Shown here: piece by piece, positions 9,521-18,220 of the stretch
How positions within the stretch are numbered: position 1 is the stretch's first letter
How the letters are laid out: each line of letters starts with the position of its first letter
Assembly (NCBI GenBank): GCA_029007825.1
Contig: JAQXIO010000027.1
Span: 21,841-85,840 of the forward strand
DNA from: Bacteroidales bacterium
GTDB lineage: Bacteria > Bacteroidota > Bacteroidia > Bacteroidales > JAQXIO01
DNA: 64,000 nucleotides
Direction: 5' to 3'
The notes under the pieces: model-generated
Told to the model about the DNA's origin: nothing
The model's input: only the letters and a program-made list of their open reading frames with translations
Database searches by the model: none
Translations under genes and position numbers: made by a program

Positions 9521-10261
9521 ATGGGACAAAAAGTTAACCCGATAAGTAATCGATTGGGAATCATTCGTGGATGGGACTCCAATTGGTATGGTGGCGATAA
9601 TTATGGTGATACTTTGTACGAAGACAGTAAAATCCGTAAATATTTGAATGCCCGTCTTGCCAAAGCGAGTGTATCTAGAATCGTTATCGAACGTACGTTA
9701 AAACTGGTAACGATTACTGTATGTACAGCACGTCCTGGTATTATTATCGGAAAAGGTGGTCAGGAAGTTGACCGATTGAAAGAAGAATTGAAAAAGATCA
9801 CAGATAAAGAGGTCCAGATCAATATCTTTGAAGTAAAGCGTCCGGAATTGGATGCAGTAATTGTGGCGAATAATATTGCCCGCCAGATTGAAGGTAAGAT
9901 GGCTTATCGCAGAGCTATCAAAACAGCAATCTCATCAACGATGAGAATGGGGGCAGAAGGTATTAAAGTTCAGATTTCCGGTCGTTTGAACGGTGCGGAA
10001 ATGGCTCGTTCTGAGATGTATAAAGAAGGTCGTACGCCTCTTCATACTTTACGTGCCGATATCGATTATGCTTTGGCAGAAGCTTTAACAAAGGTTGGTC
10101 TTATCGGTATTAAAGTTTGGATTTGCAGGGGAGAAGTTTACGGTAAACGTGATCTTGCACCTCAGTTTGTTTCTTCAAAGGATAACAACAGAAGAAACGA
10201 TGCTCCTGCCAACGGCGGAAGAGAACGTAACTTTAAGAGAAAAAAAACCACTAATCGATAA
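9521..10261 (+). CDS. rpsC: 30S ribosomal protein S3
   Basis: A 246-residue S3, part of the mRNA entry channel helicase site. [13 protein letters not shown] opens it, and a type 2 KH domain holds [16 protein letters not shown] near residues 72-87. The C-terminus carries an Asn/Arg/Lys-rich extension ([20 protein letters not shown]) beyond the conserved core. It lies 7 bp after rplV. Confidence 0.98.
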   Translation: MGQKVNPISNRLGIIRGWDSNWYGGDNYGDTLYEDSKIRKYLNARLAKASVSRIVIERTLKLVTITVCTARPGIIIGKGGQEVDRLKEELKKITDKEVQINIFEVKRPELDAVIVANNIARQIEGKMAYRRAIKTAISSTMRMGAEGIKVQISGRLNGAEMARSEMYKEGRTPLHTLRADIDYALAEALTKVGLIGIKVWICRGEVYGKRDLAPQFVSSKDNNRRNDAPANGGRERNFKRKKTTNR

Positions 10262-10279
10262 CCATTAGATTTTTAGAAG

Positions 10280-10714
10280 ATGTTACAACCTAAAAAAACA
10301 AAATTTAGAAGGCAACAAAAAGGCCGTATGAAGGGATTAGCCCAGCGCGGTAATCAGTTGGCTTTTGGATCTTTTGGTATAAAGTCTTTGCAGGCGAAGT
10401 GGATTACAGGACGTCAGATTGAGGCGGCCCGTATTGCGGTAACTCGCTATATGCAGCGTCAGGGTCAGGTATGGGTTCGGATTTTCCCCGATAAACCTAT
10501 TACAAAGAAACCCGCTGAAGTGCGTATGGGTAAAGGAAAAGGTTCTCCAGAGGGCTTTGTTGCTCCTGTTACCCCGGGAAGAATTATATTTGAGATCGAG
10601 GGTGTTCCTTTTGACGTAGCGAAAGAAGCACTTCGTCTGGCAGCTCAAAAGTTGCCGGTTACAACTAAGTTTGTAGTTAGACACGATTTTGATTTACAAA
10701 ACCAAACTGCGTAA
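10280..10714 (+). CDS. rplP: 50S ribosomal protein L16
   Basis: A 144-residue L16, near the A-site tRNA and 5S r[22 protein letters not shown] and the loop with [14 protein letters not shown] are conserved. Length is normal. It lies 18 bp after rpsC and 5 bp before rpmC. Confidence 0.98.
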   Translation: MLQPKKTKFRRQQKGRMKGLAQRGNQLAFGSFGIKSLQAKWITGRQIEAARIAVTRYMQRQGQVWVRIFPDKPITKKPAEVRMGKGKGSPEGFVAPVTPGRIIFEIEGVPFDVAKEALRLAAQKLPVTTKFVVRHDFDLQNQTA

Positions 10715-10719
10715 TTGTT

Positions 10720-10917
10720 ATGAAGATAGCAGAAATAAAAGAGTTAAGCACGAAGGAGTTGCTTGAACGTGTAGATGCAGAAGTTGGTGCATTGTCTCAA
10801 ATGAAGATTAACCACAGCATTTCACCGGTTGATAATCCTGCTCAGATTAAAAAGCAACGTAGGATGATTGCGCGAATGAAGACTATTCTGCGCGAAAGAG
10901 AATTAAATCAACAATAA
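10720..10917 (+). CDS. rpmC: 50S ribosomal protein L29
   Basis: A 65-residue L29, which neighbours L23 at the tunnel exit. The sequence [18 protein letters not shown] and the ending [13 protein letters not shown] fit the two-helix hairpin of the family. It lies 5 bp after rplP. Confidence 0.95.
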   Translation: MKIAEIKELSTKELLERVDAEVGALSQMKINHSISPVDNPAQIKKQRRMIARMKTILRERELNQQ

Positions 10918-10928
10918 TTTTGAGCCTG

Positions 10929-11186
10929 ATGGAAGTGAGAAATTTAAGAAAAGAAAGAGTTGGTGTTGTTTCCAGCAATAAAATGGATAAGACCATTACC
11001 GTTGCCGTAAAATGGAAAGAAAAACACCCCATTTATGGTAAGTTCGTTAATAAAACGAAGAAATTCCATGCTCATGACGAGAAGAATGAATGCAACATCG
11101 GCGATACCGTAAGAATTATGGAAACTCGTCCTCTGAGTAAGTTGAAAAGATGGAGATTAACAGAAATTATTGAAAGAGCTAAGTAA
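10929..11186 (+). CDS. rpsQ: 30S ribosomal protein S17
   Basis: An 85-residue S17. I chose the ATG at 10929 ([10 protein letters not shown]), which matches the family N-terminus, over the in-frame TTG at 10920 that lies only 2 bp after rpm[16 protein letters not shown] and [13 protein letters not shown] are the conserved blocks. It is followed by rplN after 2 bp. Confidence 0.95.
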   Translation: MEVRNLRKERVGVVSSNKMDKTITVAVKWKEKHPIYGKFVNKTKKFHAHDEKNECNIGDTVRIMETRPLSKLKRWRLTEIIERAK

Positions 11187-11188
11187 TT

Positions 11189-11554
11189 ATGATACAACAA
11201 GAATCAAGATTAACTGTTGCCGATAACAGCGGTGCCAAAGAAGCTCTTTGTATCCGTGTATTAGGCGGAACCAGAAGACGTTATGCATCTGTCGGCGATG
11301 TGATTGTAGTTGCAATTAAAAGCACAATCCCATCAAGTGATATAAAGAAAGGTGCTGTATCGAAAGCTGTTATTGTACGTACGAAGAAGGAAGTTCGCCG
11401 TCCTGACGGTTCTTATATCCGTTTTGATGACAATGCCTGTGTACTGTTGAACAATGCCGGTGAGATCAGAGGAAGCCGTATTTTTGGACCTGTTGCTCGT
11501 GAACTACGTGCTTCAAATATGAAAATCGTTTCACTTGCACCCGAAGTACTTTAA
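11189..11554 (+). CDS. rplN: 50S ribosomal protein L14
   Basis: A 121-residue L14, at the subunit interface. [20 protein letters not shown] at the start and FGPVARELR near the end are diagnostic. Full length. It lies 2 bp after rpsQ and 18 bp before the interrupted rplX. Confidence 0.98.
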   Translation: MIQQESRLTVADNSGAKEALCIRVLGGTRRRYASVGDVIVVAIKSTIPSSDIKKGAVSKAVIVRTKKEVRRPDGSYIRFDDNACVLLNNAGEIRGSRIFGPVARELRASNMKIVSLAPEVL

Positions 11555-11572
11555 TATTAAAAACTTTAGGTA

Positions 11573-11893
11573 ATGAGTAAATTACATATAAAGAAGGGCG
11601 ATATTGTATTTGTTAATGCCGGGGAAGACAAAGGTAAGACCTGAAGAGTCCTGGAAGTTCGCATAAAACAGCAAAGAGCTGTAGTGGAATGTGTTAACAT
11701 GGTATCAAAGCATACCAAGCCCAATGCCAAGAATCCTCAGGGAGGAATTGAACATAAGGAGGCTCCGATACATATTTCTAATCTTAATGTCGTAGATCCG
11801 AAAAGCGGAAAACCGACACGGATCGGAAGAAAACTGAATGCTGACGGAGCTTTGGTACGTTATTCAAAAAAATCAGGAGAGGAGATCAAATAA
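11573..11893 (+). pseudogene. rplX: 50S ribosomal protein L24, interrupted by an in-frame TGA at codon 24
   Basis: Read from the ATG at 11573, the gene encodes MSKLHIKKGDIVFVNAGED and then KGKT, followed by TGA at 11642-11644 and then [14 protein letters not shown] up to TAA at 11891-11893. All 106 L24 positions are present in one frame, so this is a single substitution, most simply GGA to TGA at the conserved KOW-motif glycine. L24 starts 50S assembly by binding 23S domain I. If the TGA is real, the first product is 23 residues; GTG 11684 or ATG 11699 could restart a 69- or 64-residue fragment lacking the KOW core. TGA is used as a normal stop by rpsJ, rplO, secY and infA here. The rest of the gene shows no decay, so the change is either very recent or a sequencing or assembly error. 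Confidence 0.9.
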
Positions 11894-12447
11894 TGAACAC
11901 TGCCAATCTTAAGAAAGAATATCAGGAGAGAATCGCTCCTGCGCTCATGAAGGAATTTAGCTACAAGTCAAAGATGCAGGTTCCTGTATTGAAAAAAATA
12001 GTAATTAACCAAGGTCTTGGAGTTGCAGTTGCCGATAAGAAACTTATTGATGTTGCTATCGGGGAACTCACTACTATTACAGGCCAGAAAGCAGTAGCAA
12101 CCCTCTCCCGTAAGGATATTTCTAACTTTAAGTTAAGAAAAAAGATGCCTATCGGAGTTATGGTAACACTGAGACGCGAAAAAATGTATGAGTTTTTGGA
12201 AAGGCTCGTTCGTATCGCATTGCCTCGTATCAGAGACTTTAAGGGCATTGAAAGTAAGCTGGACGGAAGAGGAAATTATACATTAGGTATTCAAGAGCAA
12301 ATCATTTTCCCGGAAATAAATATTGATAATATTACTAAAATGTTGGGAATGAATATTACCTTTGTAACCTCTGCCAAAACAGATGAGGAAGGTTATGCCC
12401 TATTGAGAGAGTTCGGATTGCCTTTTAAAAACGCAAAAAAAGATTGA
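11893..12447 (+). CDS. rplE: 50S ribosomal protein L5
   Basis: A 184-residue L5, which carries 5S rRNA and contacts the P-site tRNA. The blocks [33 protein letters not shown] and [18 protein letters not shown] are typical. Its ATG overlaps the rplX stop by one base (TAATG), so its translation would normally be coupled to L24; the nonsense codon in rplX may therefore also affect L5 unless ribosomes restart in between. Confidence 0.97.
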   Translation: MNTANLKKEYQERIAPALMKEFSYKSKMQVPVLKKIVINQGLGVAVADKKLIDVAIGELTTITGQKAVATLSRKDISNFKLRKKMPIGVMVTLRREKMYEFLERLVRIALPRIRDFKGIESKLDGRGNYTLGIQEQIIFPEINIDNITKMLGMNITFVTSAKTDEEGYALLREFGLPFKNAKKD

Positions 12448-12453
12448 TAAACT

Positions 12454-12723
12454 ATGGCTAAGGAATCAATGAAAGCCCGCGAGGTAAAAAGAGCAAGACT
12501 CGTTGCCAAATATGCTGCTAAAAGAGAGCAGCTTAAGAAAGAAGGCAATTACGAAGCTTTGCAGTTATTACCAAAAAATGCATCTCCTGTTCGTTTGCAC
12601 AATCGTTGTAAAATGACTGGTAGACCGAAGGGATACGTCCGTGTTTTCGGTATATCACGTATTCAGTTCAGAGAGATGGCTTCTGCCGGTTTAATTCCGG
12701 GAGTAAAGAAGGCTAGCTGGTAA
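12454..12723 (+). CDS. rpsN: 30S ribosomal protein S14, zinc-independent type
   Basis: An 89-residue S14 with [20 protein letters not shown] and the ending [17 protein letters not shown]. It is the long form without the CxxC...CxxC zinc ribbon of short S14: only one cysteine (NRCKMTGRP) remains in the relevant region. It lies 6 bp after rplE. Confidence 0.96.
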   Translation: MAKESMKAREVKRARLVAKYAAKREQLKKEGNYEALQLLPKNASPVRLHNRCKMTGRPKGYVRVFGISRIQFREMASAGLIPGVKKASW

Positions 12724-12741
12724 ATTTATTGTTAAATATTG

Positions 12742-12756
12742 TTCGGAGAATCCGAA
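12742..12756 (+). promoter_or_regulatory. Small stem-loop before rpsH
   Basis: TTCGGA at 12742-12747 pairs with TCCGAA at 12751-12756 across a GAA triloop in the 52-base rpsN-rpsH gap. S8 regulates the spc operon through an mRNA helix in E. coli, but there the site is at the rplE start; this hairpin could also be incidental. Confidence 0.3.
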
Positions 12757-12775
12757 TCAATTTAATTTATTTTAT

Positions 12776-13171
12776 ATGACAGATCCAATTGCAGATTATC
12801 TGACAAGAGTGCGGAATGCGATAAAAGCGCAACATAGAGTTGTTGAGATCCCCGCCTCAAATCTCAAAAAAGAGATTACTAAAATCCTTTTTGAAAAAGG
12901 ATATATTTTAAATTACAAGTTTATTGAAGAAGGACCTCGTGGTTCTATTAAGATTGCATTAAAATACAATCCGGTAGACAAAGTAAATGCTATTAAGAAG
13001 TTGATCCGTATCTCTACTCCGGGTTTACGTAAGTATGTCGGATACAAAGATATGCCACGTGTGTTGAATGGATTAGGTGTTGCAATTCTTTCTACCTCTA
13101 AAGGGGTAATGACAGATAAAGAAGCCCGTGATCTTAAGATCGGTGGCGAGGTTTTGTGTTACGTATATTAA
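12776..13171 (+). CDS. rpsH: 30S ribosomal protein S8
   Basis: A 131-residue S8, a primary 16S central-domain binder. MTDPIADYLTRVRNAI and the C-terminal ILSTSKGVMTDKEARD are diagnostic. Full length. The 52-base upstream gap is AT-rich and holds a short hairpin at 12742-12756. Confidence 0.98.
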   Translation: MTDPIADYLTRVRNAIKAQHRVVEIPASNLKKEITKILFEKGYILNYKFIEEGPRGSIKIALKYNPVDKVNAIKKLIRISTPGLRKYVGYKDMPRVLNGLGVAILSTSKGVMTDKEARDLKIGGEVLCYVY

Positions 13172-13174
13172 TGT

Positions 13175-13181
13175 AAGGAGG
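13175..13181 (+). promoter_or_regulatory. Strong Shine-Dalgarno sequence before rplF
   Basis: AAGGAGG at 13175-13181 stands 8 bases before the rplF ATG at 13190. Such a full match to the anti-Shine-Dalgarno is rare in Bacteroidota, and most neighbours in this operon have only A-rich leaders. Confidence 0.6.
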
Positions 13182-13189
13182 AAAGAAGA

Positions 13190-13741
13190 ATGTCAAGAAT
13201 AGGAAAATTACCCATTCATATACCGAGTGGAGTTACCGTAAATATTAAGGATTCGGTAGTTACCGTGAAAGGGCCGAAAGGAGAACTTTCTCAGACTGTG
13301 AATCCAGATATAACCGTAACAATTGAAAATAATAATATAGTGTTGACCCGTCCGACAGACGATATAGAGCATCGTTCATTGCATGGTTTGTACAGATCTT
13401 TGATCAATAACATGGTTATTGGTGTGTCTGAAGGTTACAAAAAAGAACTGGAGCTTGTCGGTGTAGGTTACCGTGCTTCCAATACAGGTCAGCTTCTGGA
13501 CCTGGCGTTAGGGTACACACATAATATATATATGCAATTGCCTCCCGAAGTGAAGGTTGAAACGAAGAGCGAAAGGAATAAAAATCCTTTAATTCTTTTA
13601 GAGTCGGCTGACAAGCAACTTATTGGTCAAATATGTTCAAAAATCAGATCTTTCCGTATGCCCGAGCCTTACAAAGGAAAAGGTATCCGCTTTGTTGGGG
13701 AGGAAGTAAGAAGAAAGTCTGGTAAATCAGCAGGTAAGTAA
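13190..13741 (+). CDS. rplF: 50S ribosomal protein L6
   Basis: A 183-residue L6, near the factor-binding site. MSRIGKLPIHIPSGV and the C-terminal PEPYKGKGIRFVGEEVRRKSGK are conserved. Unusually it is preceded by a full Shine-Dalgarno sequence. It lies 18 bp after rpsH. Confidence 0.98.
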   Translation: MSRIGKLPIHIPSGVTVNIKDSVVTVKGPKGELSQTVNPDITVTIENNNIVLTRPTDDIEHRSLHGLYRSLINNMVIGVSEGYKKELELVGVGYRASNTGQLLDLALGYTHNIYMQLPPEVKVETKSERNKNPLILLESADKQLIGQICSKIRSFRMPEPYKGKGIRFVGEEVRRKSGKSAGK

Positions 13742-13764
13742 TCGTCAATTAATAAAGTACGAAT

Positions 13765-14109
13765 ATGGTAACGAAAGATCTAAGAAGAATAAAAATCAAA
13801 TATAGAGTACGTAAAAAAATTTCCGGAACACCGGAACGTCCTCGTTTGAGTGTATTTAGAAGCAATAAGCAGATCTATGCGCAGGTGATTGACGATATTA
13901 ACGGAAAGACCTTGGCTGCTGCATCTTCTCTGGGAATTGATACGAAAGCCCCCAAGAAAGAGATTGCTGCTAAAGTAGGTGAAGCTATCGCGGCAAAGTC
14001 GATTGAAGCTGGTGTTCAGACTGTAGTGTTTGATCGTAACGGATATCTTTACCACGGGAGAGTTAGAGAATTAGCTGAAGCTGCACGTAAGGGCGGACTT
14101 AAATTTTAA
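13765..14109 (+). CDS. rplR: 50S ribosomal protein L18
   Basis: A 114-residue L18, a 5S rRNA binder. [20 protein letters not shown] and [20 protein letters not shown] are the conserved blocks. Its TAA at 14107-14109 overlaps the first possible rpsE start by one base. Confidence 0.97.
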   Translation: MVTKDLRRIKIKYRVRKKISGTPERPRLSVFRSNKQIYAQVIDDINGKTLAAASSLGIDTKAPKKEIAAKVGEAIAAKSIEAGVQTVVFDRNGYLYHGRVRELAEAARKGGLKF

Positions 14110-14633
14110 TGACAATGGGCAAAGTAAATAATAGAGTTAAAACAACTACTGATCTTGAATTGAAAGACAGACTTGTTGCCATCAATCGTGTGACAAAAGT
14201 TACGAAGGGAGGACGAACCTTCAGTTTTGCTGCGATTGTTGTAGTTGGTAATGAAGATGGTATTGTAGGTTGGGGTCTTGGTAAAGCCGGTGAAGTTACT
14301 GCTGCTATTGCCAAAGGCGTTGAAGCTGCAAAGAAAAATCTTGTTAAGGTTCCTGTATATCGGGGAACAATACCTCACGAACAACTTTCTAAATTCGGTG
14401 GAGCTGAAGTATTTATTAAACCAGCCTCTCACGGTACTGGAGTTAAGGCCGGTGGTGCTATGCGTGCCGTTCTGGAAAGCGTTGGAATCACCGATGTGTT
14501 AGCTAAATCGAAAGGCTCTTCTAACCCTCACAACTTGGTGAAGGCTACTATAGCAGCTTTAAGTGAGTTAAGAGACCCTCTGACTGTGGCACAGAACAGA
14601 GGTATTTCAGTAGAAAAAGTATTCAAAGGTTAA
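14109..14633 (+). CDS. rpsE: 30S ribosomal protein S5
   Basis: A 172-174 residue S5, involved in decoding fidelity. Two in-frame starts exist, ATG 14109 (overlapping the rplR stop as TAATG) and ATG 14115; the family N-terminus fits the second slightly better, the overlap favours the first. The segments [17 protein letters not shown] and [19 protein letters not shown] are conserved. Confidence 0.97.
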   Translation: MTMGKVNNRVKTTTDLELKDRLVAINRVTKVTKGGRTFSFAAIVVVGNEDGIVGWGLGKAGEVTAAIAKGVEAAKKNLVKVPVYRGTIPHEQLSKFGGAEVFIKPASHGTGVKAGGAMRAVLESVGITDVLAKSKGSSNPHNLVKATIAALSELRDPLTVAQNRGISVEKVFKG

Positions 14634-14644
14634 TTTGTTTTAGT

Positions 14645-14821
14645 ATGGCAACTATTAAGATAAAACAAGTAAGAAGTAGGATCAAATGTCCGAAAGATCA
14701 AAAATTGACTTTGGATGCACTTGGTCTAAGAAAGATGAATAGAGTGGTTGAACACGAAGCTACACCTTCTATTTTAGGTATGGTAGAGAAAGTAAAACAC
14801 TTGGTTTCAATTATTGAATAA
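14645..14821 (+). CDS. rpmD: 50S ribosomal protein L30
   Basis: A 58-residue protein starting MATIKIKQVRSRIKCPKDQ and continuing LDALGLRKMNRVVEHE, the hallmark of L30. It is a small gene between rpsE and rplO, the standard spc position, 11 bp after rpsE. Not all bacteria keep L30, so its presence is informative. Confidence 0.96.
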   Translation: MATIKIKQVRSRIKCPKDQKLTLDALGLRKMNRVVEHEATPSILGMVEKVKHLVSIIE

Positions 14822-14840
14822 GTAATAATCGATAAATAAA

Positions 14841-14846
14841 AAGGAG
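14841..14846 (+). promoter_or_regulatory. Shine-Dalgarno sequence before rplO
   Basis: AAGGAG at 14841-14846 stands 8 bases before the rplO ATG at 14855. It is a good match to the anti-Shine-Dalgarno in an operon where most genes lack one. Confidence 0.5.
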
Positions 14847-14854
14847 AATACTAT

Positions 14855-15301
14855 ATGGATTTGTCGAGTTTAAAACCTGCTGCAGGCTCTACTAAAACTG
14901 CAAAGAGAATTGGTAGAGGACCGGGTTCAGGATTAGGAGGAACTTCTACAAGAGGACATAAAGGAGCAAAATCACGTTCCGGATATTCAAAGAAAATCGG
15001 ATTTGAAGGTGGTCAGATGCCTATACAGCGTCGTTTGCCTAAATTTGGATTCAAGAATATTAACCGTGTAGAATATAAAGCTATTAATGTAGATTTGCTG
15101 CAGCAAATGGCAGAAGCAAATAAATTGACTAAAATTGATTTGCAGACTTTAATAGACGCCGGTTTTATTTCAAAAAATCAGAATGTTAAGATTTTAGGAA
15201 ACGGAACGATTTCTGTTAAATTGGAAGTAGAAGCTCATGCTTTTTCTAAAAAAGCAGAAGAGCTGATTCAAGCTGTTGGTGGAACCGTAGTTAAACTCTG
15301 A
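14855..15301 (+). CDS. rplO: 50S ribosomal protein L15
   Basis: A 148-residue L15, a late 50S assembly protein. The Gly-rich N-terminal part RIGRGPGSGLGGTSTRGHKG and GFEGGQMPIQRRLPKFGF are diagnostic. It ends with TGA at 15299-15301, another normal use of this stop. It lies 4 bp before secY. Confidence 0.98.
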   Translation: MDLSSLKPAAGSTKTAKRIGRGPGSGLGGTSTRGHKGAKSRSGYSKKIGFEGGQMPIQRRLPKFGFKNINRVEYKAINVDLLQQMAEANKLTKIDLQTLIDAGFISKNQNVKILGNGTISVKLEVEAHAFSKKAEELIQAVGGTVVKL

Positions 15302-15305
15302 TGTA

Positions 15306-16637
15306 ATGAGAGCAATTGAAACCTTAAAGAATATCTGGAAGATCGAAGAGCTTAGAAATAAGATTCTGATAACGTTTTTATTTGTAGCAATTTATAGATT
15401 AGGAACTTATATTGTACTTCCAGGTATTGATCCAGCTTCATTAACAGCATTAAGAGCCCAAACTCGCGGTGGGCTTTTGGCGTTGCTTGATATGTTCTCT
15501 GGAGGTGCTTTTTCCAATGCTTCTATTTTTGCATTGGGAATTATGCCTTACATCTCAGCATCTATCGTGATGCAGTTATTGGCGATCGCAGTTCCTTCTT
15601 TCCAGAAATTGCAACGTGAAGGTGAAAGCGGAAGAAGAAAGATCAATCAATGGACACGGTATCTGACCGTTGCTATTCTATTGTTTCAAGGCCCTTCTTA
15701 TCTGGTGAATCTCAATGTACAGCTTAAAGCTGCAGGTGCTGATTTAGCGGGTGGTCTCTGGTTTACGGTTTCATCTACGATTATACTTGCCGCAGGAAGT
15801 ATGTTTATCCTTTGGTTAGGTGAACGTATTACAGATAAGGGAATCGGAAACGGTGTTTCGTTCATCATTTTGGTAGGTATCATTGCTCGTTTACCACATT
15901 CATTATTTCAGGAGTTCATATCCAGAACAAGTGAAAAAACCGGAGGTTTGGTGATGTTTCTTTTCGAACTCGTATTTTTGTTGCTGGTTATTGCAGGAGC
16001 AATTTTATTGGTTCAAGGAACGCGTAGAGTGCCTGTACAATATGCAAAGCGTATCGTAGGAAATAAACAATATGGCGGGGCCCGTCAGTACATTCCGTTA
16101 AAAGTGAATGCTGCGAATGTGATGCCGATTATTTTTGCTCAGGCTATTATGTTTATACCTATTACGATTGTAGGTTTTTCCAGTACGGAAGTAAGCAGTT
16201 TCTGGAGTGCATTTATGGATAATACAGGTTTCTGGTATAATTTCGTATTTGCTGTGTTAATCATCCTGTTTACTTATTTCTATACTGCAATTACAATTAA
16301 TCCGGGTATGATGGCTGACGATCTGAAACGGAATAACGGATTTATTCCCGGAGTTAAGCCTGGTAAACATACAAAAGAGTATCTTGATTCTATTATGGAT
16401 AAAATTACACTTCCCGGTGCTATCTTTCTTGCAATTGTAGCAATTATGCCTTCTTTTGCCAGAATTGCCGGTGTAAGTATGGAATTTTCTCAATTTTTTG
16501 GAGGAACATCTTTGTTGATCCTTGTAGGTGTTGTATTAGACACTCTTCAACAGGTAGAAAGTCATCTTTTGATGAGACACTATGATGGACTTCTTAAGTC
16601 AGGAAGGATAAAAGGCCGTGCAGGTCTGGTAGCTTGA
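15306..16637 (+). CDS. secY: Protein translocase subunit SecY
   Basis: A 443-residue SecY, the channel of the Sec translocon in the inner membrane, with about ten hydrophobic spans. The plug-region and TM2 sequence GGAFSNASIFALGIMPYISA, and the cytoplasmic loop KRIVGNKQYGGARQYIPLK between TM6 and TM7, are visible. It ends with TGA. Its place between rplO and map is the normal spc arrangement. Confidence 0.97.
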   Translation: MRAIETLKNIWKIEELRNKILITFLFVAIYRLGTYIVLPGIDPASLTALRAQTRGGLLALLDMFSGGAFSNASIFALGIMPYISASIVMQLLAIAVPSFQKLQREGESGRRKINQWTRYLTVAILLFQGPSYLVNLNVQLKAAGADLAGGLWFTVSSTIILAAGSMFILWLGERITDKGIGNGVSFIILVGIIARLPHSLFQEFISRTSEKTGGLVMFLFELVFLLLVIAGAILLVQGTRRVPVQYAKRIVGNKQYGGARQYIPLKVNAANVMPIIFAQAIMFIPITIVGFSSTEVSSFWSAFMDNTGFWYNFVFAVLIILFTYFYTAITINPGMMADDLKRNNGFIPGVKPGKHTKEYLDSIMDKITLPGAIFLAIVAIMPSFARIAGVSMEFSQFFGGTSLLILVGVVLDTLQQVESHLLMRHYDGLLKSGRIKGRAGLVA

Positions 16638-16652
16638 TATAGGGAATAAATA

Positions 16653-17435
16653 ATGATATATCTTAAAACAGAGGAAGAGATTGAGTTGATGCGCCACGCA
16701 AATCGACTGGTGGGAAAAACACTGGGCGAAATTGCTAAGGTCATCGCTCCGGGTGTTACAACATTAGAACTGGATAAGGTAGCTGATACCTTTATAAGAG
16801 ATAATGGAGCGCGCCCCTCTTTTCTGGGCTATTCCGGTTTTCCTAATTCAATATGTGCATCTGTAAACGAACAGGTTGTTCATGGAATACCATCTTCTTA
16901 CAGACTTAAGGAAGGAGATGTCGTTTCGATAGATATAGGTACAGTTTTGAATGGTTACAATGGTGATTCAGCCTATACGTTTTGTGTAGGAGAGGTGAGC
17001 GAGGAGGTAAAGCGTCTTCTTAAAGCCACAAAAGAATCGCTGTATAAAGGAATTGAGGTTGCAGTTGAAAATAATCGAATAGGTGATATCGGTGCTACGA
17101 TTCAGCATTATTGCGAAGAACGTGGTTACAGCGTAGTTCGCGAGTTGGTAGGGCATGGTATCGGAAAAGAAATGCATGAAGCTCCTGAAGTTCCGAATTA
17201 CGGAAAAAGAGGCTATGGCCCTTTGTTGAGAAACGGCATGTGCATTGCAATAGAACCTATGATTAATATGGGATCGCGAAATATTGTTATAGAAAAAGAC
17301 GGATGGACTGTCCGGACAAGAGACAAAAAGCCTTCGGCTCATTTTGAACATACGATTGCGATTCATAACGGTAAACCAGAGATTCTGTCAACATTCGAAT
17401 ATATAGAAGAAGTATTAGGAGAAGGAGAGTTTTAA
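16653..17435 (+). CDS. map: Methionine aminopeptidase, type I
   Basis: A 260-residue enzyme that removes the initiator methionine from nascent proteins. The metal-binding pattern is complete: DIGTVLNGYNGDSAYTF holds two Asp ligands, GHGIGKEMHEAPEVPNYG the His, and AIEPM plus the late HFEHTIAI the Glu ligands. It lies 15 bp after secY and 12 bp before infA. Confidence 0.96.
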   Translation: MIYLKTEEEIELMRHANRLVGKTLGEIAKVIAPGVTTLELDKVADTFIRDNGARPSFLGYSGFPNSICASVNEQVVHGIPSSYRLKEGDVVSIDIGTVLNGYNGDSAYTFCVGEVSEEVKRLLKATKESLYKGIEVAVENNRIGDIGATIQHYCEERGYSVVRELVGHGIGKEMHEAPEVPNYGKRGYGPLLRNGMCIAIEPMINMGSRNIVIEKDGWTVRTRDKKPSAHFEHTIAIHNGKPEILSTFEYIEEVLGEGEF

Positions 17436-17447
17436 AATATAATTTAT

Positions 17448-17666
17448 ATGGCTAAGCAAGCTGCTATTGAACAAGATGGAACTATAATTGAGGCATTATC
17501 GAATGCCATGTTTCGTGTTGAATTACAGAACGGACACGAAATAACAGCGCATATTTCAGGTAAGATGCGGATGCATTATATAAAGATTCTTCCCGGTGAC
17601 AAGGTGAAAGTGGAAATGTCGCCTTATGATCTTACAAAGGGGAGAATATCATTCAGATATAAATGA
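17448..17666 (+). CDS. infA: Translation initiation factor IF-1
   Basis: A 72-residue OB-fold protein that occupies the 30S A site during initiation. [20 protein letters not shown] and [20 protein letters not shown] match the family, and the length is exactly typical. It ends with TGA. rpmJ follows after 16 bp. Confidence 0.97.
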   Translation: MAKQAAIEQDGTIIEALSNAMFRVELQNGHEITAHISGKMRMHYIKILPGDKVKVEMSPYDLTKGRISFRYK

Positions 17667-17682
17667 TAAAAACAATAATAAT

Positions 17683-17799
17683 ATGAAAGTAAGAGCTTCA
17701 TTGAAAAAACGGACACCCGATTGTAAGATTGTTAGAAGAAAGGGTCGCTTATATGTGATCAATAAAAAGAATCCTAAGTATAAACAACGTCAAGGATAA
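17683..17799 (+). CDS. rpmJ: 50S ribosomal protein L36, zinc-free form
   Basis: A 38-residue L36 beginning [20 protein letters not shown] and ending NPKYKQRQG. Of the Cys-Cys-Cys-His zinc ligands of classical L36 only Cys14 remains; the first Cys is Thr, the third Asn and the His is Tyr. This zinc-free form is usual in Bacteroidota. It lies between infA and rpsM. Confidence 0.95.
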   Translation: MKVRASLKKRTPDCKIVRRKGRLYVINKKNPKYKQRQG

Positions 17800-17828
17800 T
17801 TGACAATAAGCAAATATTCATAGAGATT

Positions 17829-18209
17829 ATGGCAATAAGAATCGTTGGTGTAGATTTACCCCAGAATAAAAGAGGGGAAATAGCGTTGACTTATATTTAT
17901 GGTATAGGTCGTAGCGGTGCGAACAAAATTCTGTCAAAGGCAGGAATTGATCGTGATATTAAAGTAAAAGATTGGACAGACGCTCAGGCTGCTGCAGTAC
18001 GTGAAGTAATTGCAGAGAATTTCAAAGTTGAAGGAGACCTTCGCTCGGAAGTTCAATTAAATATTAAACGTTTGATGGATATTGGTTGTTACAGAGGTAT
18101 CCGTCACCGTCTCGGTTTACCTTTGAGAGGCCAGCATACTAAAAATAATGCTCGTACGAGAAAAGGTAAAAAGAAAACTGTTGCTAATAAGAAAAAAGCT
18201 ACTAAATAA
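17829..18209 (+). CDS. rpsM: 30S ribosomal protein S13
   Basis: A 126-residue S13 of the 30S head, contacting the P-site t[18 protein letters not shown] at the start and [20 protein letters not shown] near the end are diagnostic; the tail is Lys-rich. It opens the alpha section and precedes rpsK by 11 bp. Confidence 0.98.
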   Translation: MAIRIVGVDLPQNKRGEIALTYIYGIGRSGANKILSKAGIDRDIKVKDWTDAQAAAVREVIAENFKVEGDLRSEVQLNIKRLMDIGCYRGIRHRLGLPLRGQHTKNNARTRKGKKKTVANKKKATK

Positions 18210-18220
18210 TAAGAGTTGAT

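Noticed and set aside
10920..10928. TTG start of rpsQ
   Set aside because: Adds MSL before the conserved [10 protein letters not shown] start; the ATG fits the family.
11642..11644. TGA recoded as glycine (as in Gracilibacteria/SR1) or selenocysteine
   Set aside because: TGA ends several genes here exactly at family C-termini (rpsJ, rplO, secY, infA), and no SECIS-like reason or selenoprotein family applies to L24.
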